Shown here: one piece after another, positions 39,399 through 48,619 of the stretch
Layout of the letters: each line of letters opens with the position of its first letter
Position numbering within the stretch: position 1 is the stretch's first letter
Origin: CAZIOH01 sp964540815
GTDB lineage: Bacteria; Myxococcota_A; Polyangia; Fen-1088
Direction: 5' to 3'
DNA: 64,000 nt
Assembly: GCA_964540815.1 (NCBI GenBank)
Contig: CAZIOH010000009.1
Coordinates: forward strand, 42,242 to 106,241
The notes under the pieces: generated by a model
The model's input: the letters and a program-made list of their open reading frames with translations, nothing else
Database searches by the model: none
What the model was told of the DNA's origin: nothing
Translations under genes and position numbers: made by a program

Positions 39399-42065
39399 AT
39401 GCTGCGCCCACGTCTGAAGACCTACCTGCTGGTCTCATTGATCCTGGTGGCGGCGGCCCCGCTCGCCTACCTCGGCGCCGTGCAGGTGCGCCGGTGGCGA
39501 GAGGTCCAGCAGCGGGACGCGGACAGCGAGCTGGCGTTCGCGGCGCGCGTGCTCGCGCGCGACGTCGCGCAGGTGGTGGATGCCAACGTCGCAGCGCTCC
39601 AGATGAGCGCAGCCGAGATCGGGGCAGGCCACATCGGCGATGCCGGCACCTTGCAGTCGATGGTCCGCATCCACAAGCAGCGCTTCCCCGGCTCGGTCAT
39701 CGTCATCTTCTGCGACCAGAGCGGCAAGACCATCGCCGCCGAACCCGAGTCGATGGTGGGGCAGAACCGGAACGACCGGGGCGACTACCAGGCCATGGTG
39801 CGAACCGGCCGCACCGGAATCTCCGAGGTGGAGCTCGGGAAGGTGTCGCGCGTGCCCGCCATCCACGTCCGGACCCCCGTGCGGGCCATCGGCGGCGACG
39901 GGCGAGAGGCCGTGGTCGGCAACCTCGGGATCGCGCTCGATCTCGGGCTCATCCAGAAGCTGACCTCGGGGGTGGTGAGCAGCCTCGGCAACATCCAGGC
40001 GAGGGTCCTCGACAAGCGCGGCCGCCTCATCACCGAGTCCGATCCCCAGGGCCGGGTGGTGCTGCGGGATCTGTCCGGGGTGGCGGCCTATCGCGCCGGC
40101 CCGAGCGACGTGGTCGAGCTGCGCGACGGCACCGACGAGCGTGGCACCCCGGTGCGGGCGGCGGTGACCCGCATCGGGGACCACGAGCTGGGCTGGGTGG
40201 TGGCCCTCACCCGCACCCACGCGAGCATCGAGGAGCAGGCCCGGCGCGCCCGCCGCACGACCTTGATCGCGCTGGCGCTCTCGCTGGTGGTCGGGCTGGC
40301 CCTGGCCCTCGGGCTCGCGTCGTGGCTGGCGCGGCCGATCATCAAGCTGGCCACCTTCGCCGCCCGGATCGGGGCCGGGGAGCCGGCCTCGCCGCCGCCC
40401 TTGCGGCGGTGGGACGCGCGCGAGGTGGGCACGCTGGTGGACACCGTGCAGTCGATGTTCAACCAGCTGCGGGCCCGGAACCAGGAGCTCGAGCGGTTGC
40501 AGCAGACCCTCGAGGCGCGCATCGAGGAGCGAACGAAGGCCCTGGCCCAGCGCAACGGCGAGATGGGGCTCCTGCTCGACAACCTGCGGGAGGGCGTGTT
40601 CATCCTGGACGCCACCGGTCGGATGCTCCCCGAGCATTCGGCGATCCTCCGCATCTGGTTCGGGCCGTTGCCGCAGGGGGAGGTCTTTCACCGCTTCTTC
40701 GGCCGTCATGCGCCGGACTTCGGCGCGCAAGCGGCCGTGGCCTGGGACCAGCTCATGGAGGACGTCGTCGGCCTCGAGCTCGCGCTCGAGCAACTGCCGA
40801 AGACCCTGGTGGCCGGTGGTCGGCGGTTCGCGTTTTCGTACCAGGCCATCGGCGCGGACGGGGGCCTGGCTTCCGAGGGCGAGCTGCCCGAGCGCTACCT
40901 GGTGGTGGTCTCCGAGGTGACCCTCGAGCTCGAGCGTCAGAACCTGCAGCGCGAGCGGAGGGAGACCCTGGCGCTGTTCGAGCGCCTGCTGTCCGATCGT
41001 CAGGGATTCCTGGCCTTCGAGGAGGAGGCCTCCGCCATCCTGGGACGGATCCTGCGGCGGGTGTCCGCGCCGGCGATGGGGAACGATCGCGCCGACGCAC
41101 CCACCGCCGCCGACCACGCCCTCGCCCACGCCCAAGCCGCCAACGGCGACGGTGACGTGGGCGACTCCGCCGAGCGGGACGCGCTCAAGCGCGATCTCCA
41201 TACGCTGAAGGGCAACTGCATGCTGTTCGGCCTCGGCAGCGTGGCCAGCATCTGTCACGAGCTCGAATCGACGCTGCTCGACGACGGGATGGGCCTCGGT
41301 CCCGCCGAGGTCGCCCCCCTCTGCGAGCGGTGGAAACGCCTGACCACGGATGTCGACCGGCTGCTTGGCGCGCGCCGACGAACCATCGAGATGACCCCCG
41401 AGGAGCACCTGGCGCTCGCGCGGGCGGTCGAGGAGGGGGCCCCGCGGTCCGTGCTCGCGCGGATGCTGCACGAGCTGACCCTCGAGCCGGTGGAGCAGCG
41501 CTTCCACGACTTCGCCGGACAGGCCCAGCAGCTCGCCGCCCGGCTCGAAAAGCGGCTGGTGGTCGAGATCCGGCCCGGCGACCTGCGGCTCGAGCGGGGT
41601 CCCTGGGCCCCGTTCTGGGCGGTCTTCCTTCACGCGGTCCGGAACGCGGTCGACCATGGCATCGAGCCGGGTGACGAGCGGCTGGCCGCCGGGAAGCCGG
41701 AGGACGGGCACCTCACCATGTCGGCGCGGCGCCTCGCCGATGGCCGCCGCTTCGTCATCGAGATCGCGGATGACGGCCGCGGGATCGACTGGGATGCCCT
41801 GCGGGCGAGGCACGCCGCGCGATCGGGCCCGGAGAGCCTCGACCAGATCGACCAGACGGATCTGTTGTTCGCGGACGGGGTCTCGACCGCGGCGGCGGTC
41901 ACGGACATCTCGGGGCGGGGCATCGGAATGGGCGCGCTACGCGCCGTGACCAGCCAGCTCGGAGGCGAGATCGCCGTGCACAGCGAACGCGGGGCCGGGA
42001 CCCGACTCGCCATCACCTTCTCCTGCGACCGCTGCTTCGACGATCGTTCGCAACTGGTTGCCTGA
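39399..42065 (+). CDS. Membrane CheA-like histidine kinase (Cache-HAMP-Hpt-HATPase)
   Basis: 888 residues, ATG at 39399. TM1 (9-29), an extracytoplasmic Cache-type sensor (~35-285, with FPGSVIVIFCDQSGKTIAAE and VGNLGIALDLGLIQKL), TM2 (~290-313), HAMP (ARPIIKLATFAARIGAG), coiled coil, a PAS-like domain (NLREGVFILDATGRML), an Hpt domain with His601 in RDLHTLKGNCMLFG, and an HATPase domain (HAVRNAVDHGIEPGDERL, IADDGRGIDW, GRGIGMGALRAVTSQLGG). The catalytic part is CheA-type but there is no CheW-like domain and no receiver. It follows the FHA gene after 157 bp, same strand. The partner receiver is unknown. Confidence 0.9.
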   Translation: MLRPRLKTYLLVSLILVAAAPLAYLGAVQVRRWREVQQRDADSELAFAARVLARDVAQVVDANVAALQMSAAEIGAGHIGDAGTLQSMVRIHKQRFPGSVIVIFCDQSGKTIAAEPESMVGQNRNDRGDYQAMVRTGRTGISEVELGKVSRVPAIHVRTPVRAIGGDGREAVVGNLGIALDLGLIQKLTSGVVSSLGNIQARVLDKRGRLITESDPQGRVVLRDLSGVAAYRAGPSDVVELRDGTDERGTPVRAAVTRIGDHELGWVVALTRTHASIEEQARRARRTTLIALALSLVVGLALALGLASWLARPIIKLATFAARIGAGEPASPPPLRRWDAREVGTLVDTVQSMFNQLRARNQELERLQQTLEARIEERTKALAQRNGEMGLLLDNLREGVFILDATGRMLPEHSAILRIWFGPLPQGEVFHRFFGRHAPDFGAQAAVAWDQLMEDVVGLELALEQLPKTLVAGGRRFAFSYQAIGADGGLASEGELPERYLVVVSEVTLELERQNLQRERRETLALFERLLSDRQGFLAFEEEASAILGRILRRVSAPAMGNDRADAPTAADHALAHAQAANGDGDVGDSAERDALKRDLHTLKGNCMLFGLGSVASICHELESTLLDDGMGLGPAEVAPLCERWKRLTTDVDRLLGARRRTIEMTPEEHLALARAVEEGAPRSVLARMLHELTLEPVEQRFHDFAGQAQQLAARLEKRLVVEIRPGDLRLERGPWAPFWAVFLHAVRNAVDHGIEPGDERLAAGKPEDGHLTMSARRLADGRRFVIEIADDGRGIDWDALRARHAARSGPESLDQIDQTDLLFADGVSTAAAVTDISGRGIGMGALRAVTSQLGGEIAVHSERGAGTRLAITFSCDRCFDDRSQLVA

Positions 42066-42095
42066 GCCTGGTCTGGCGCGGGTCAGGCCGGACGC

Positions 42096-43493
42096 TCACC
42101 GTCCGAGATGGGCCGCGATGTTCGCGGGCATGTTCGCGGCAGCCATTCCGGGCGCGCCGTCCAGGCGCACCGCAGTGAGCTCGGGCGCCTGGTGGAGCGG
42201 CACGATCCGCCCACCTTCCGCGACCAGCGGAGAGGGCGCCATCTCGCGCGGCACCTCGAGGATGACGCGGGACCGCCGCTGCCACGTGAAGTAGGCGAAT
42301 GCCCACTCCATCAGCACCGAGAGGCGGCTCCGGAACCCGACCAGGGACAGGACGTGCACCGTGAGCCACAGCCACCAGGCCACGATGCCGGAGAAGTGGA
42401 ACCGCCCGAGCTGGGCGACGGCCCGGTTGCGACCGATGGTCGCCATGGAGCCCTTGTCGACGTAGCGGAACGGCAGCCGCGGCCGACCGCGCCGCGACAG
42501 CGCGATGTTGCGGGCGGCGTGCCGGCCGCTCTGGATGGCGAGCTGGGCCACGCCGGGCAGAGGCTTGCCGTCCTGGTTCTTGGCGATGAGATCGCCGACC
42601 ACGAACACCTCGGGACGATCGGGCACCGCGAGATCGTCGTCCACCCAGACCCGGCCGGCGCGATCGAGGGGAACGCCGAGGTGCGCGGTGAGGGGACTCG
42701 CGCGAACCCCGGCGGCCCAGAGCACGGTGCGCGCCTGGATGTACTCGGCGCCGATCTCCACGAAATCGGGGCCGAGGTCGGTCACGCGGATCCCGGTGCG
42801 CACCTCGACGCCGAGACCTTCGAGCTGCAGCTTGGCCCGCTGCGACAGCGCCTCGGGGAAGGTGGACAGGATGCGCGGGCCGGCCTCGATCAGGATCACC
42901 CGCGTGGTGCGGGGATCGAAGCGGCGGAAGTCGCGCGCCAGCGTCCGTCCCGCGATCTCGGCCAGTGCGCCTGCCATCTCCACGCCGGTGGGGCCACCAC
43001 CGATGATGACGAAGGTGGTCCAGGCCCGGCGCTCCTCGGGGTCGGTCTCGAGCTCGGCGGCCTCGAAGGCCCGCAAGATCCGGCGGCGGACGTCCAGCGC
43101 CTCGCCGATGGTCTTCAGCCCTGGGGCGTGGGCCGCCCACTTCTCGTTGCCGAAGTAGGCGTGGCCCATGCCGGTGGCCAGGATCAGATAGTCGTAGGCG
43201 AGCGTGTGCCCATCGATGAGCACGCGCTTCTTCTCGACCTCGATGCGCTGCACGCCGGCCATCAGGACCGTGGCGTTCTTCTGCCGCCAGAGCAGCTTGC
43301 GGATCGGCGCCGAGACGTCGGGCGCGGCCAGGGCTGCGGAGGCCACCTGGTAGAGCAGGGGCTGAAACAGGTGGTGGTTGGAGCGATCGACCAGCGTCAC
43401 CCGGATGCCTGGATGGTCGAGCTCACGCGCCGCCGCCAGGCCACCGAAGCCGCCGCCCAGGATCACCACGTGCACCTGTTCCTTCAAAAGCAT
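42096..43493 (-). CDS. ndh: Type II NADH dehydrogenase (NDH-2)
   Basis: 465 residues from the ATG at 43493, behind GAGGTGCTC; an upstream extension to 43868 is not supported. Two dinucleotide-binding motifs: ILGGGFGGLAAARELD for FAD and FVIIGGGPTGVEMAGALAE for NADH. Other NDH-2 hallmarks are VDRSNHHLFQPLLYQVAS, LILATGMGHAYFGN, LWAAGVRASPL and EVFVVGDLIA. The C-terminal part (IVAWWLWLTVHVLSLVGFRS) is the membrane-docking region. It oxidises NADH and reduces quinone without pumping protons. Convergent with the kinase gene 30 bp away. Confidence 0.93.
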   Translation of the reverse strand: MLLKEQVHVVILGGGFGGLAAARELDHPGIRVTLVDRSNHHLFQPLLYQVASAALAAPDVSAPIRKLLWRQKNATVLMAGVQRIEVEKKRVLIDGHTLAYDYLILATGMGHAYFGNEKWAAHAPGLKTIGEALDVRRRILRAFEAAELETDPEERRAWTTFVIIGGGPTGVEMAGALAEIAGRTLARDFRRFDPRTTRVILIEAGPRILSTFPEALSQRAKLQLEGLGVEVRTGIRVTDLGPDFVEIGAEYIQARTVLWAAGVRASPLTAHLGVPLDRAGRVWVDDDLAVPDRPEVFVVGDLIAKNQDGKPLPGVAQLAIQSGRHAARNIALSRRGRPRLPFRYVDKGSMATIGRNRAVAQLGRFHFSGIVAWWLWLTVHVLSLVGFRSRLSVLMEWAFAYFTWQRRSRVILEVPREMAPSPLVAEGGRIVPLHQAPELTAVRLDGAPGMAAANMPANIAAHLGR

Positions 43494-43660
43494 GAGCACC
43501 TCGAGGAGAGCCGAGAAGGTTAGAGGCCATCCGATTTCGGATGCGTGTCCGGCCCATCCGCGATGGGTAACGCGCGCGCGGAGGCGGCGGCGCTGGTCCT
43601 CGTGATTTCCAGGGGTCCGGTTTTCTCCGAATTCTCCCGGACTCGTGGTATGCGGCCGGC

Positions 43661-44623
43661 ATGGTTCGATTCGCGAGCTCGCGGGGGCATGTCCTGGCAA
43701 GCACATGGTGCCGACCGTGCCGAGTGCGCCGATGGTGTGCGGCGGTGTTGGTTGCGGGGGGCACCGCGCTGGCGGCCAGCCATGCCACGGCGGAATCCCC
43801 TCGATCCGCCGCGAGCGCGGACATCGCACCGATCGAGCCCCTTCCGTCGGCCCCACCCCCGAGCCCACCGGCTGCCCCGCCCGACGTGGCGAGCCCGCCC
43901 CCCGACGCGCAGCGATCGAGCAGCGGGCTCGCCTGGAAACGGCTCGGCGCGGGCCACGGCACCGAGCACCCCGGCCCCTTCGACCGGGTGACCGTCGAGT
44001 TCACCGGGTGGACGCCGGAGGGGCGAGCCTTCGACAGCTCCATCCCGAACGGCGAGCCATCCTCGTTCGCGCTCCCGGAGGTGGCCACGGGCTGGAGCGA
44101 GGCGCTTCAGTCGATGGCGAAGGGCGAGCGGCGACGGCTGTGGATTCCGGAGCGGCTGATCTCCGGAGATGGCCCGCCCCGGCACGGCTGGCCGTCCGGG
44201 CCCCTGGTGTTCGAGCTCGAGCTGGTGGGCTTCGTGCGGCGGCCCGAGCCCGTGGCGGTTCCCGAGGACGTCGCCGCCGCGCCGAAGACGGCCAGGCGCA
44301 CCAGGTCCGGCCTCGCATACGCGATCCTGCGACACGGAAAGGGAAAGGAGCACCCCACGCCCACGAGCACCGTGGAGGTCCACTACAGCGGCTGGACCAC
44401 CGATGGCACCCTCTTCGACAGCTCGGTGATGCGCGGCCAGCCGACCAGCTTCGCGCTCGACGGGGTCATCAAGGGCTGGACCGAAGGGGTGCAGCTGATG
44501 GTGGTCGGCGACAAGGCGCGCTTCTGGGTCCCCGGCAACCTCGCCTACGGCGACAAGCCCTCCCGCCCCGGCACGCCCGCCGGGACGCTGGTCTTCGACA
44601 TCGAGCTGCTCGCCATCAAGTAG
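43661..44623 (+). CDS. Exported tandem FKBP-type peptidyl-prolyl isomerase
   Basis: 320 residues, ATG at 43661. Signal peptide (~25-45, ending ASHATA), a Pro/Ser/Ala linker, then two FKBP domains. The first (~88-205: LAWKRLGAGHGTEHPGPFDR, VTVEFTGWTPEGRAFDSS) lacks several usual active-site residues. The second (~230-320: VEVHYSGWTTDGTLFDSS, GVIKGWTEGVQLM, LAYGDKPS, GTLVFDIELLAIK) keeps Tyr, Phe-Asp, Val-Ile, Trp and Tyr positions and is probably the active isomerase. It likely helps fold envelope proteins. Confidence 0.92.
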   Translation: MVRFASSRGHVLASTWCRPCRVRRWCAAVLVAGGTALAASHATAESPRSAASADIAPIEPLPSAPPPSPPAAPPDVASPPPDAQRSSSGLAWKRLGAGHGTEHPGPFDRVTVEFTGWTPEGRAFDSSIPNGEPSSFALPEVATGWSEALQSMAKGERRRLWIPERLISGDGPPRHGWPSGPLVFELELVGFVRRPEPVAVPEDVAAAPKTARRTRSGLAYAILRHGKGKEHPTPTSTVEVHYSGWTTDGTLFDSSVMRGQPTSFALDGVIKGWTEGVQLMVVGDKARFWVPGNLAYGDKPSRPGTPAGTLVFDIELLAIK

Positions 44624-44681
44624 GCGTCTGCCCGCTTCGGGTCGCCCCGGTTCGGGTAGCTTCGGGTAGCATGCTCGGGGC

Positions 44682-45824
44682 ATGGACCTCCCTGTCGCGC
44701 CACCGATCTCGCCCATGCTCGCCAAGCGGGTGGAGGCCCTGCCCTCGGGGGACGGGTGGATCTTCGAGCCCAAGTGGGATGGCTTTCGGACCCTCGTGTT
44801 TCGCGACGGGGCCGAGATCTTTCTGCAGAGCCGCGACGAGAAGAAGCTGAACCGCTACTTCCCCGAGCTGCTCGGACCGCTCGCGGCCGCCCTTCCCGCG
44901 CGGTGCGTGCTCGACGGCGAGCTGGTGGTCGCGCGGGGAGGGCGGCTGGAGTTCGAGGCGCTGCAGCTCCGCATCCACCCGGCCGCGTCGCGCGTGGCGA
45001 TGCTGGCCGGCGAGCTCCCGGCGTCGATGGTGTTCTTCGACCTGCTCTGCCTCGGGGATCGCGACCTGCGCGCCCTGCCCTTCCGCGAGCGACGGGCGCT
45101 GCTCGAGACGACCCTGGGATCGGTCCAACGACCGCTGCACCTGACGCCGGCCACCGCCGACCGGGACACCGCCGCCGACTGGTTCCTCCGGTTCGAGGGC
45201 GCGGGGCTCGACGGCGTGATCGCCAAGCCGGCCGCCGGACCTTACGAGCCCGGCAAGCGGGTGATGCTCAAGATCAAGCACGAGCGGGACTGCGACTGCG
45301 TGGTGGCGGGGTTTCGCTGGCACAAGGGCGGCGTGGGGATGGCGGTGGGATCGCTGCTGCTCGGGCTCCACGACGACGCCGGCGTGCTCCACCACGTGGG
45401 CGTGGCGGCCAGCTTCACGGCGGAGCGGCGGCGCGCGCTCCTGGAGGAGCTCGGCCCCTACCGCGTGAACGCCTGGGAGGGCCACCCATGGCGCGCCTGG
45501 GCCCAAGGAACCGAAGGTGCCGGCGGAGGTGCCGGTGAAGATTCCGGAGCCGAGGCCGGGGCGGATGCGGGCGCCGCCCGGGGGGAAGGGGTCGGCCAGC
45601 GCCGCCCCGGTGGCAAGAGCCGCTGGAGCCAGGGCAAGGATCTCTCGTGGGAGCCGCTGCGCCCCGAGCTCGTCGCCGAGGTGGCCTACGAGCACATGCA
45701 GGGCACGCGCTTCCGCCACCTCGCGCACTTCCGCCGCTGGCGCCCCGACAAGCCACCCCGCGATTGCACCTACGCCCAGCTCGAGGTGGTTCCTCCCCAC
45801 GAGCTCCAGACGATCTTCACGTAG
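44682..45824 (+). CDS. ATP-dependent DNA ligase (LigC/LigD ligase-domain type)
   Basis: 380 residues, ATG at 44682. Nucleotidyltransferase motif I is EPKWDGFR with the adenylated Lys31; further motifs are LDGELVV, MVFFDLLCL, GLDGVIAKP and MLKIKHERDCDC. The OB-fold follows, with the family-typical VAGFRWHKGG and C-terminal FRHLAHFRRWRPDKPP. A Gly/Ala/Glu-rich low-complexity insert (~284-318) interrupts the OB-fold. It resembles mycobacterial LigC and the ligase part of LigD, used in non-homologous end joining. The convergent gene encodes the matching polymerase domain. Two TTCGGGTAGC direct repeats (44653-44670) precede it. Confidence 0.9.
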   Translation: MDLPVAPPISPMLAKRVEALPSGDGWIFEPKWDGFRTLVFRDGAEIFLQSRDEKKLNRYFPELLGPLAAALPARCVLDGELVVARGGRLEFEALQLRIHPAASRVAMLAGELPASMVFFDLLCLGDRDLRALPFRERRALLETTLGSVQRPLHLTPATADRDTAADWFLRFEGAGLDGVIAKPAAGPYEPGKRVMLKIKHERDCDCVVAGFRWHKGGVGMAVGSLLLGLHDDAGVLHHVGVAASFTAERRRALLEELGPYRVNAWEGHPWRAWAQGTEGAGGGAGEDSGAEAGADAGAARGEGVGQRRPGGKSRWSQGKDLSWEPLRPELVAEVAYEHMQGTRFRHLAHFRRWRPDKPPRDCTYAQLEVVPPHELQTIFT

Positions 45825-46101
45825 ACCCCAAGTATTGCTTACCGGCGGCCAGGCGTTCGACTGCGTTCGGATCCAGCTTCGCCAGCCCTCGGTCGAAGGT
45901 TCCGAGCGGAAGGTGGCCCGTCCTCCGAGCGATCTCCAGGACCGGGCAATCCGAAGACCCCGGCGCGGCTCGACGCCTGAAGTGGATCAAGGCGACCGCG
46001 AGAGGACAGAGCGGGGCGAGAGGGGGAGGTCGGCTTTCATCCATAGGGATGGGCGCCACGGCTCACCGAGACTCATCCCACGAATCTGACGTGCACCCTC
46101 T

Positions 46102-47568
46102 TCACGGGGCGGCGCCGCCGGTGCCACCGTCTCGTGGGCCTGGTTCCTTGGCGGCCTTGCGACGCTGACGCCAGAGGCGTGTCGGTTCGTCGTCGGGATC
46201 GGGGGGCTCGGCGGGGGGCCACTCGGCGGCCGGGACGTGGCGCAGGTTCACGCGGATGCGCGTCCAGGTGGAGGAGCGACCGCGCATGTTGTCGATGAGG
46301 ACGTCGTCGATGGCGAGGTGCGCCGCCACTGCCGGGTGACGCGTCTTCCAGCGCTCGAGCCCAGCCAGCGCCTCCACGCGGCTCGTCGACTGCGCCACCA
46401 CCACGAGCCCAGGCGTCGCGCGCCCCGCGCGGGTGCGGGCCGGCGCGCGCGCGGGCTCGCCGGGCCCGGACGCCGTGCCCGTGCCGTCTGCGGGCGAGCC
46501 CGCGGCGGCCTGCGAGGCCCGACGGGCCCGCGACGGCGCGACCCGCGGCGCCTCGTCGATCCCCTTGGCGAAGTGCGGAGGCCAGGGCGCGTCCGCGAGC
46601 CCGCTCGCCACATCGCGCGCGGCCAGCTGCAGCAACCCTTCGAGGCCACCCGCGGTCGCGTCCATCCCGGCGTGTGGATCGCCGACCGCCGCGAACCGCC
46701 CGGGCATGGTCGCCACCGTGAAGTCCGCGGGGTTGCAGTCCGGGAGCTCGCTCCAGGTGAGCGGCGCGGAGATCCGGGCGTCGGGCAGCGGCCGCACCGA
46801 GTATGCCGCGGCGGTGGTTCGATCCTTGGCGTTCTGGTTGTAGTCGAGGAACACCCCGTGGCGCTCCTCCTTCCACCACTTCGAGCTGGCGAGCGCCGGT
46901 GCCCGACGCTCGATCTCGCGGGAGAGCGCCAGCGCCGCCCGCCGGACCTCGGTGAAGGTCCACCGCGGGTGGATGCGCACGTTGACGTGAATCCCGCGCG
47001 AGCCGCTGGTCTTCGGAAAGCCCACCAGCCCGACCTCGTCGAGCAGTCCCCGCACCTCGAGCGCCACCCGGCGCACGTCGTCCCAGGCGACCCCGGGCCC
47101 AGGATCGAGGTCGACCCGCAGCTCGTCCGGGTGCTCGAGATCCCGCGAGCGCACCGGATGTGGATGCAGCTCGATGCACCCGAGGTTGACGATGAAGGCG
47201 AGCCCAGCGGCGTCGTCCACCACCAGCTCCTCCGCGGTACGCCCGGAAGGAAAGGCCAGCGTCGCCGTGCGCAGCCACTCCGGGCGCCGTTCGGGCGCCC
47301 GCTTCTGATAGAACGCCTCCCCCTCGGCCCCGTCGACGAACCGCTTGAGCACGATCGGACGGTCCCGGATCCCGAGCAGGGCGCCCTCGGCCACCGCCAG
47401 GTAGTAGCGAACCAGATCCAGCTTGCTGAGCCTGGCTTCCCGCGTGAAGTACGGCTTGTCGGGGTGGGTGATCCTCACCTCGCGCGTCCCCACGACCAGG
47501 GTGACGGCATCGGCGTCGCCAGACGCTTCGCTCTTCGAACGGGTCGGGTGGCCGCTCTTGGTGGACAA
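46102..47568 (-). CDS. LigD-type polymerase domain (NHEJ primase-polymerase)
   Basis: 488 residues from a TTG at 47568. The archaeo-eukaryotic primase-like polymerase domain of LigD is complete: REVRITHPDKPYF, LDLVRYYLAVAEGALLGIRD, RPIVLKRFVDG, LRVDLDPGPGV with the catalytic Asp pair, TSGSRGIHVNVRI, and FLDYNQNAKDRTTAAAYSVR. After residue ~330 comes a low-complexity tail of ~150 residues rich in Ala/Arg/Pro that shows no known domain. No nuclease domain and no ligase domain are fused; the ligase is the convergent gene 277 bp away. Ku is not in the window. Confidence 0.9.
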   Translation of the reverse strand: MSTKSGHPTRSKSEASGDADAVTLVVGTREVRITHPDKPYFTREARLSKLDLVRYYLAVAEGALLGIRDRPIVLKRFVDGAEGEAFYQKRAPERRPEWLRTATLAFPSGRTAEELVVDDAAGLAFIVNLGCIELHPHPVRSRDLEHPDELRVDLDPGPGVAWDDVRRVALEVRGLLDEVGLVGFPKTSGSRGIHVNVRIHPRWTFTEVRRAALALSREIERRAPALASSKWWKEERHGVFLDYNQNAKDRTTAAAYSVRPLPDARISAPLTWSELPDCNPADFTVATMPGRFAAVGDPHAGMDATAGGLEGLLQLAARDVASGLADAPWPPHFAKGIDEAPRVAPSRARRASQAAAGSPADGTGTASGPGEPARAPARTRAGRATPGLVVVAQSTSRVEALAGLERWKTRHPAVAAHLAIDDVLIDNMRGRSSTWTRIRVNLRHVPAAEWPPAEPPDPDDEPTRLWRQRRKAAKEPGPRDGGTGGAAP

Positions 47569-47622
47569 GGACCGTGAGCCTAGCGCGCCTTTGGTGCCCG
47601 CGGGAGGAAGTCAGAAACCAGG

Positions 47623-48609
47623 TCAGGGGACGAGAACGGCGGCGCCCTCGAAGCGCCCGGCGCGCAGATCGGCGAGCGCCTGGTTGGCGTCCTCGAGGCG
47701 ATAGGTGTGCGTCTTGGTGACGATTCCGATCCTCGGCAGGAGGGCCAGGAAGTCCACGGCGTCTCGGCGGGTGAGGTTGGCGACCGACACGAGTTGCCGC
47801 TCCTCCCACAGCAGGTCATACGGAAAGGCGGGAATGTCGCTCATGTGGATGCCGGCGCACACCACCCGGCCACCCTTTCGGACCGCCTTCAACGCCCTGG
47901 GGACGAGCGCGCCGACCGGCGCGTAGATGATCGCCGCATCGAGTGGGGCCGGCGGGGCCTGGTCCGAGTCGCCGGCCCAGGCCGCCCCCACCTCTATCGC
48001 AAAGGCCTGCGTCGCCGCGTCCCCGGGACGCGTGAAGGCATAGACCTCGCGCCCCTGCCACCGCGCGATCTGGGCGACGATGTGGCCGGCGGCTCCGAAG
48101 CCGTAGATCCCGAGCCTCGGTGCGCGCCCCGCGATGCCGAGCGAGCGCCAGCCAATGAGCCCCGCACAAAGCAGCGGCGCCAGCGCCACGTCGGCACCGG
48201 CCTCCGCGGGGAGCGGAAACGCATAGCGGGCATCGGCGATCGCCGCCGTCGCGAACCCCCCGTCCCGCGTGTAGCCCGTGAAGACCGGCCGGTCGCACAG
48301 GTTCTCCTGCTCGGCCAGGCAAAAGGCGCAGACGCCGCAGGTGTGACCGAGCCAGGGGATGCCGACACGGTCCCCGAGGCGCAGCCCCTCGACTCCGACG
48401 CCGACCGCCTCGACGCGCCCCACGATCTCGTGCCCGGGGATGATCGGCACGCTGGGGTCGGGCAGCTCCCCGTCCACCACGTGCAGGTCGGTCCGGCACA
48501 CCCCGCAGGCACCCACGCGCACCCGGATCTCCCCCGGCCCGGGCTGGCGATCCGCCAGCGCCGTCCACTCGAGCGGCGCTCCCGTGCGCTTCAACACCAT
48601 CCCGTGCAT
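47623..48609 (-). CDS. Zinc-dependent alcohol dehydrogenase
   Basis: 328 residues from the ATG at 48609 (a second ATG three codons on). MDR fold: catalytic zinc ligands Cys in CGVCRTDLHVVDG and His-Glu in IPGHEIVG; structural zinc cysteines in HTCGVCAFCLAEQENLCD; cofactor-binding LGIYGFGAAGHIVAQIA; substrate-side FTGYTRDGGFATAAIA. It belongs to the zinc-binding alcohol-dehydrogenase branch also found in many actinobacteria and proteobacteria. Ten bp downstream of an SDR gene on the same strand, so likely co-transcribed with it. Confidence 0.92.
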   Translation of the reverse strand: MHGMVLKRTGAPLEWTALADRQPGPGEIRVRVGACGVCRTDLHVVDGELPDPSVPIIPGHEIVGRVEAVGVGVEGLRLGDRVGIPWLGHTCGVCAFCLAEQENLCDRPVFTGYTRDGGFATAAIADARYAFPLPAEAGADVALAPLLCAGLIGWRSLGIAGRAPRLGIYGFGAAGHIVAQIARWQGREVYAFTRPGDAATQAFAIEVGAAWAGDSDQAPPAPLDAAIIYAPVGALVPRALKAVRKGGRVVCAGIHMSDIPAFPYDLLWEERQLVSVANLTRRDAVDFLALLPRIGIVTKTHTYRLEDANQALADLRAGRFEGAAVLVP

Positions 48610-48619
48610 GTGAGGACCC

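Noticed and set aside
39435..41813. A 792-codon minus-strand frame
   Set aside because: Antisense shadow of the membrane CheA-like kinase; no motifs.
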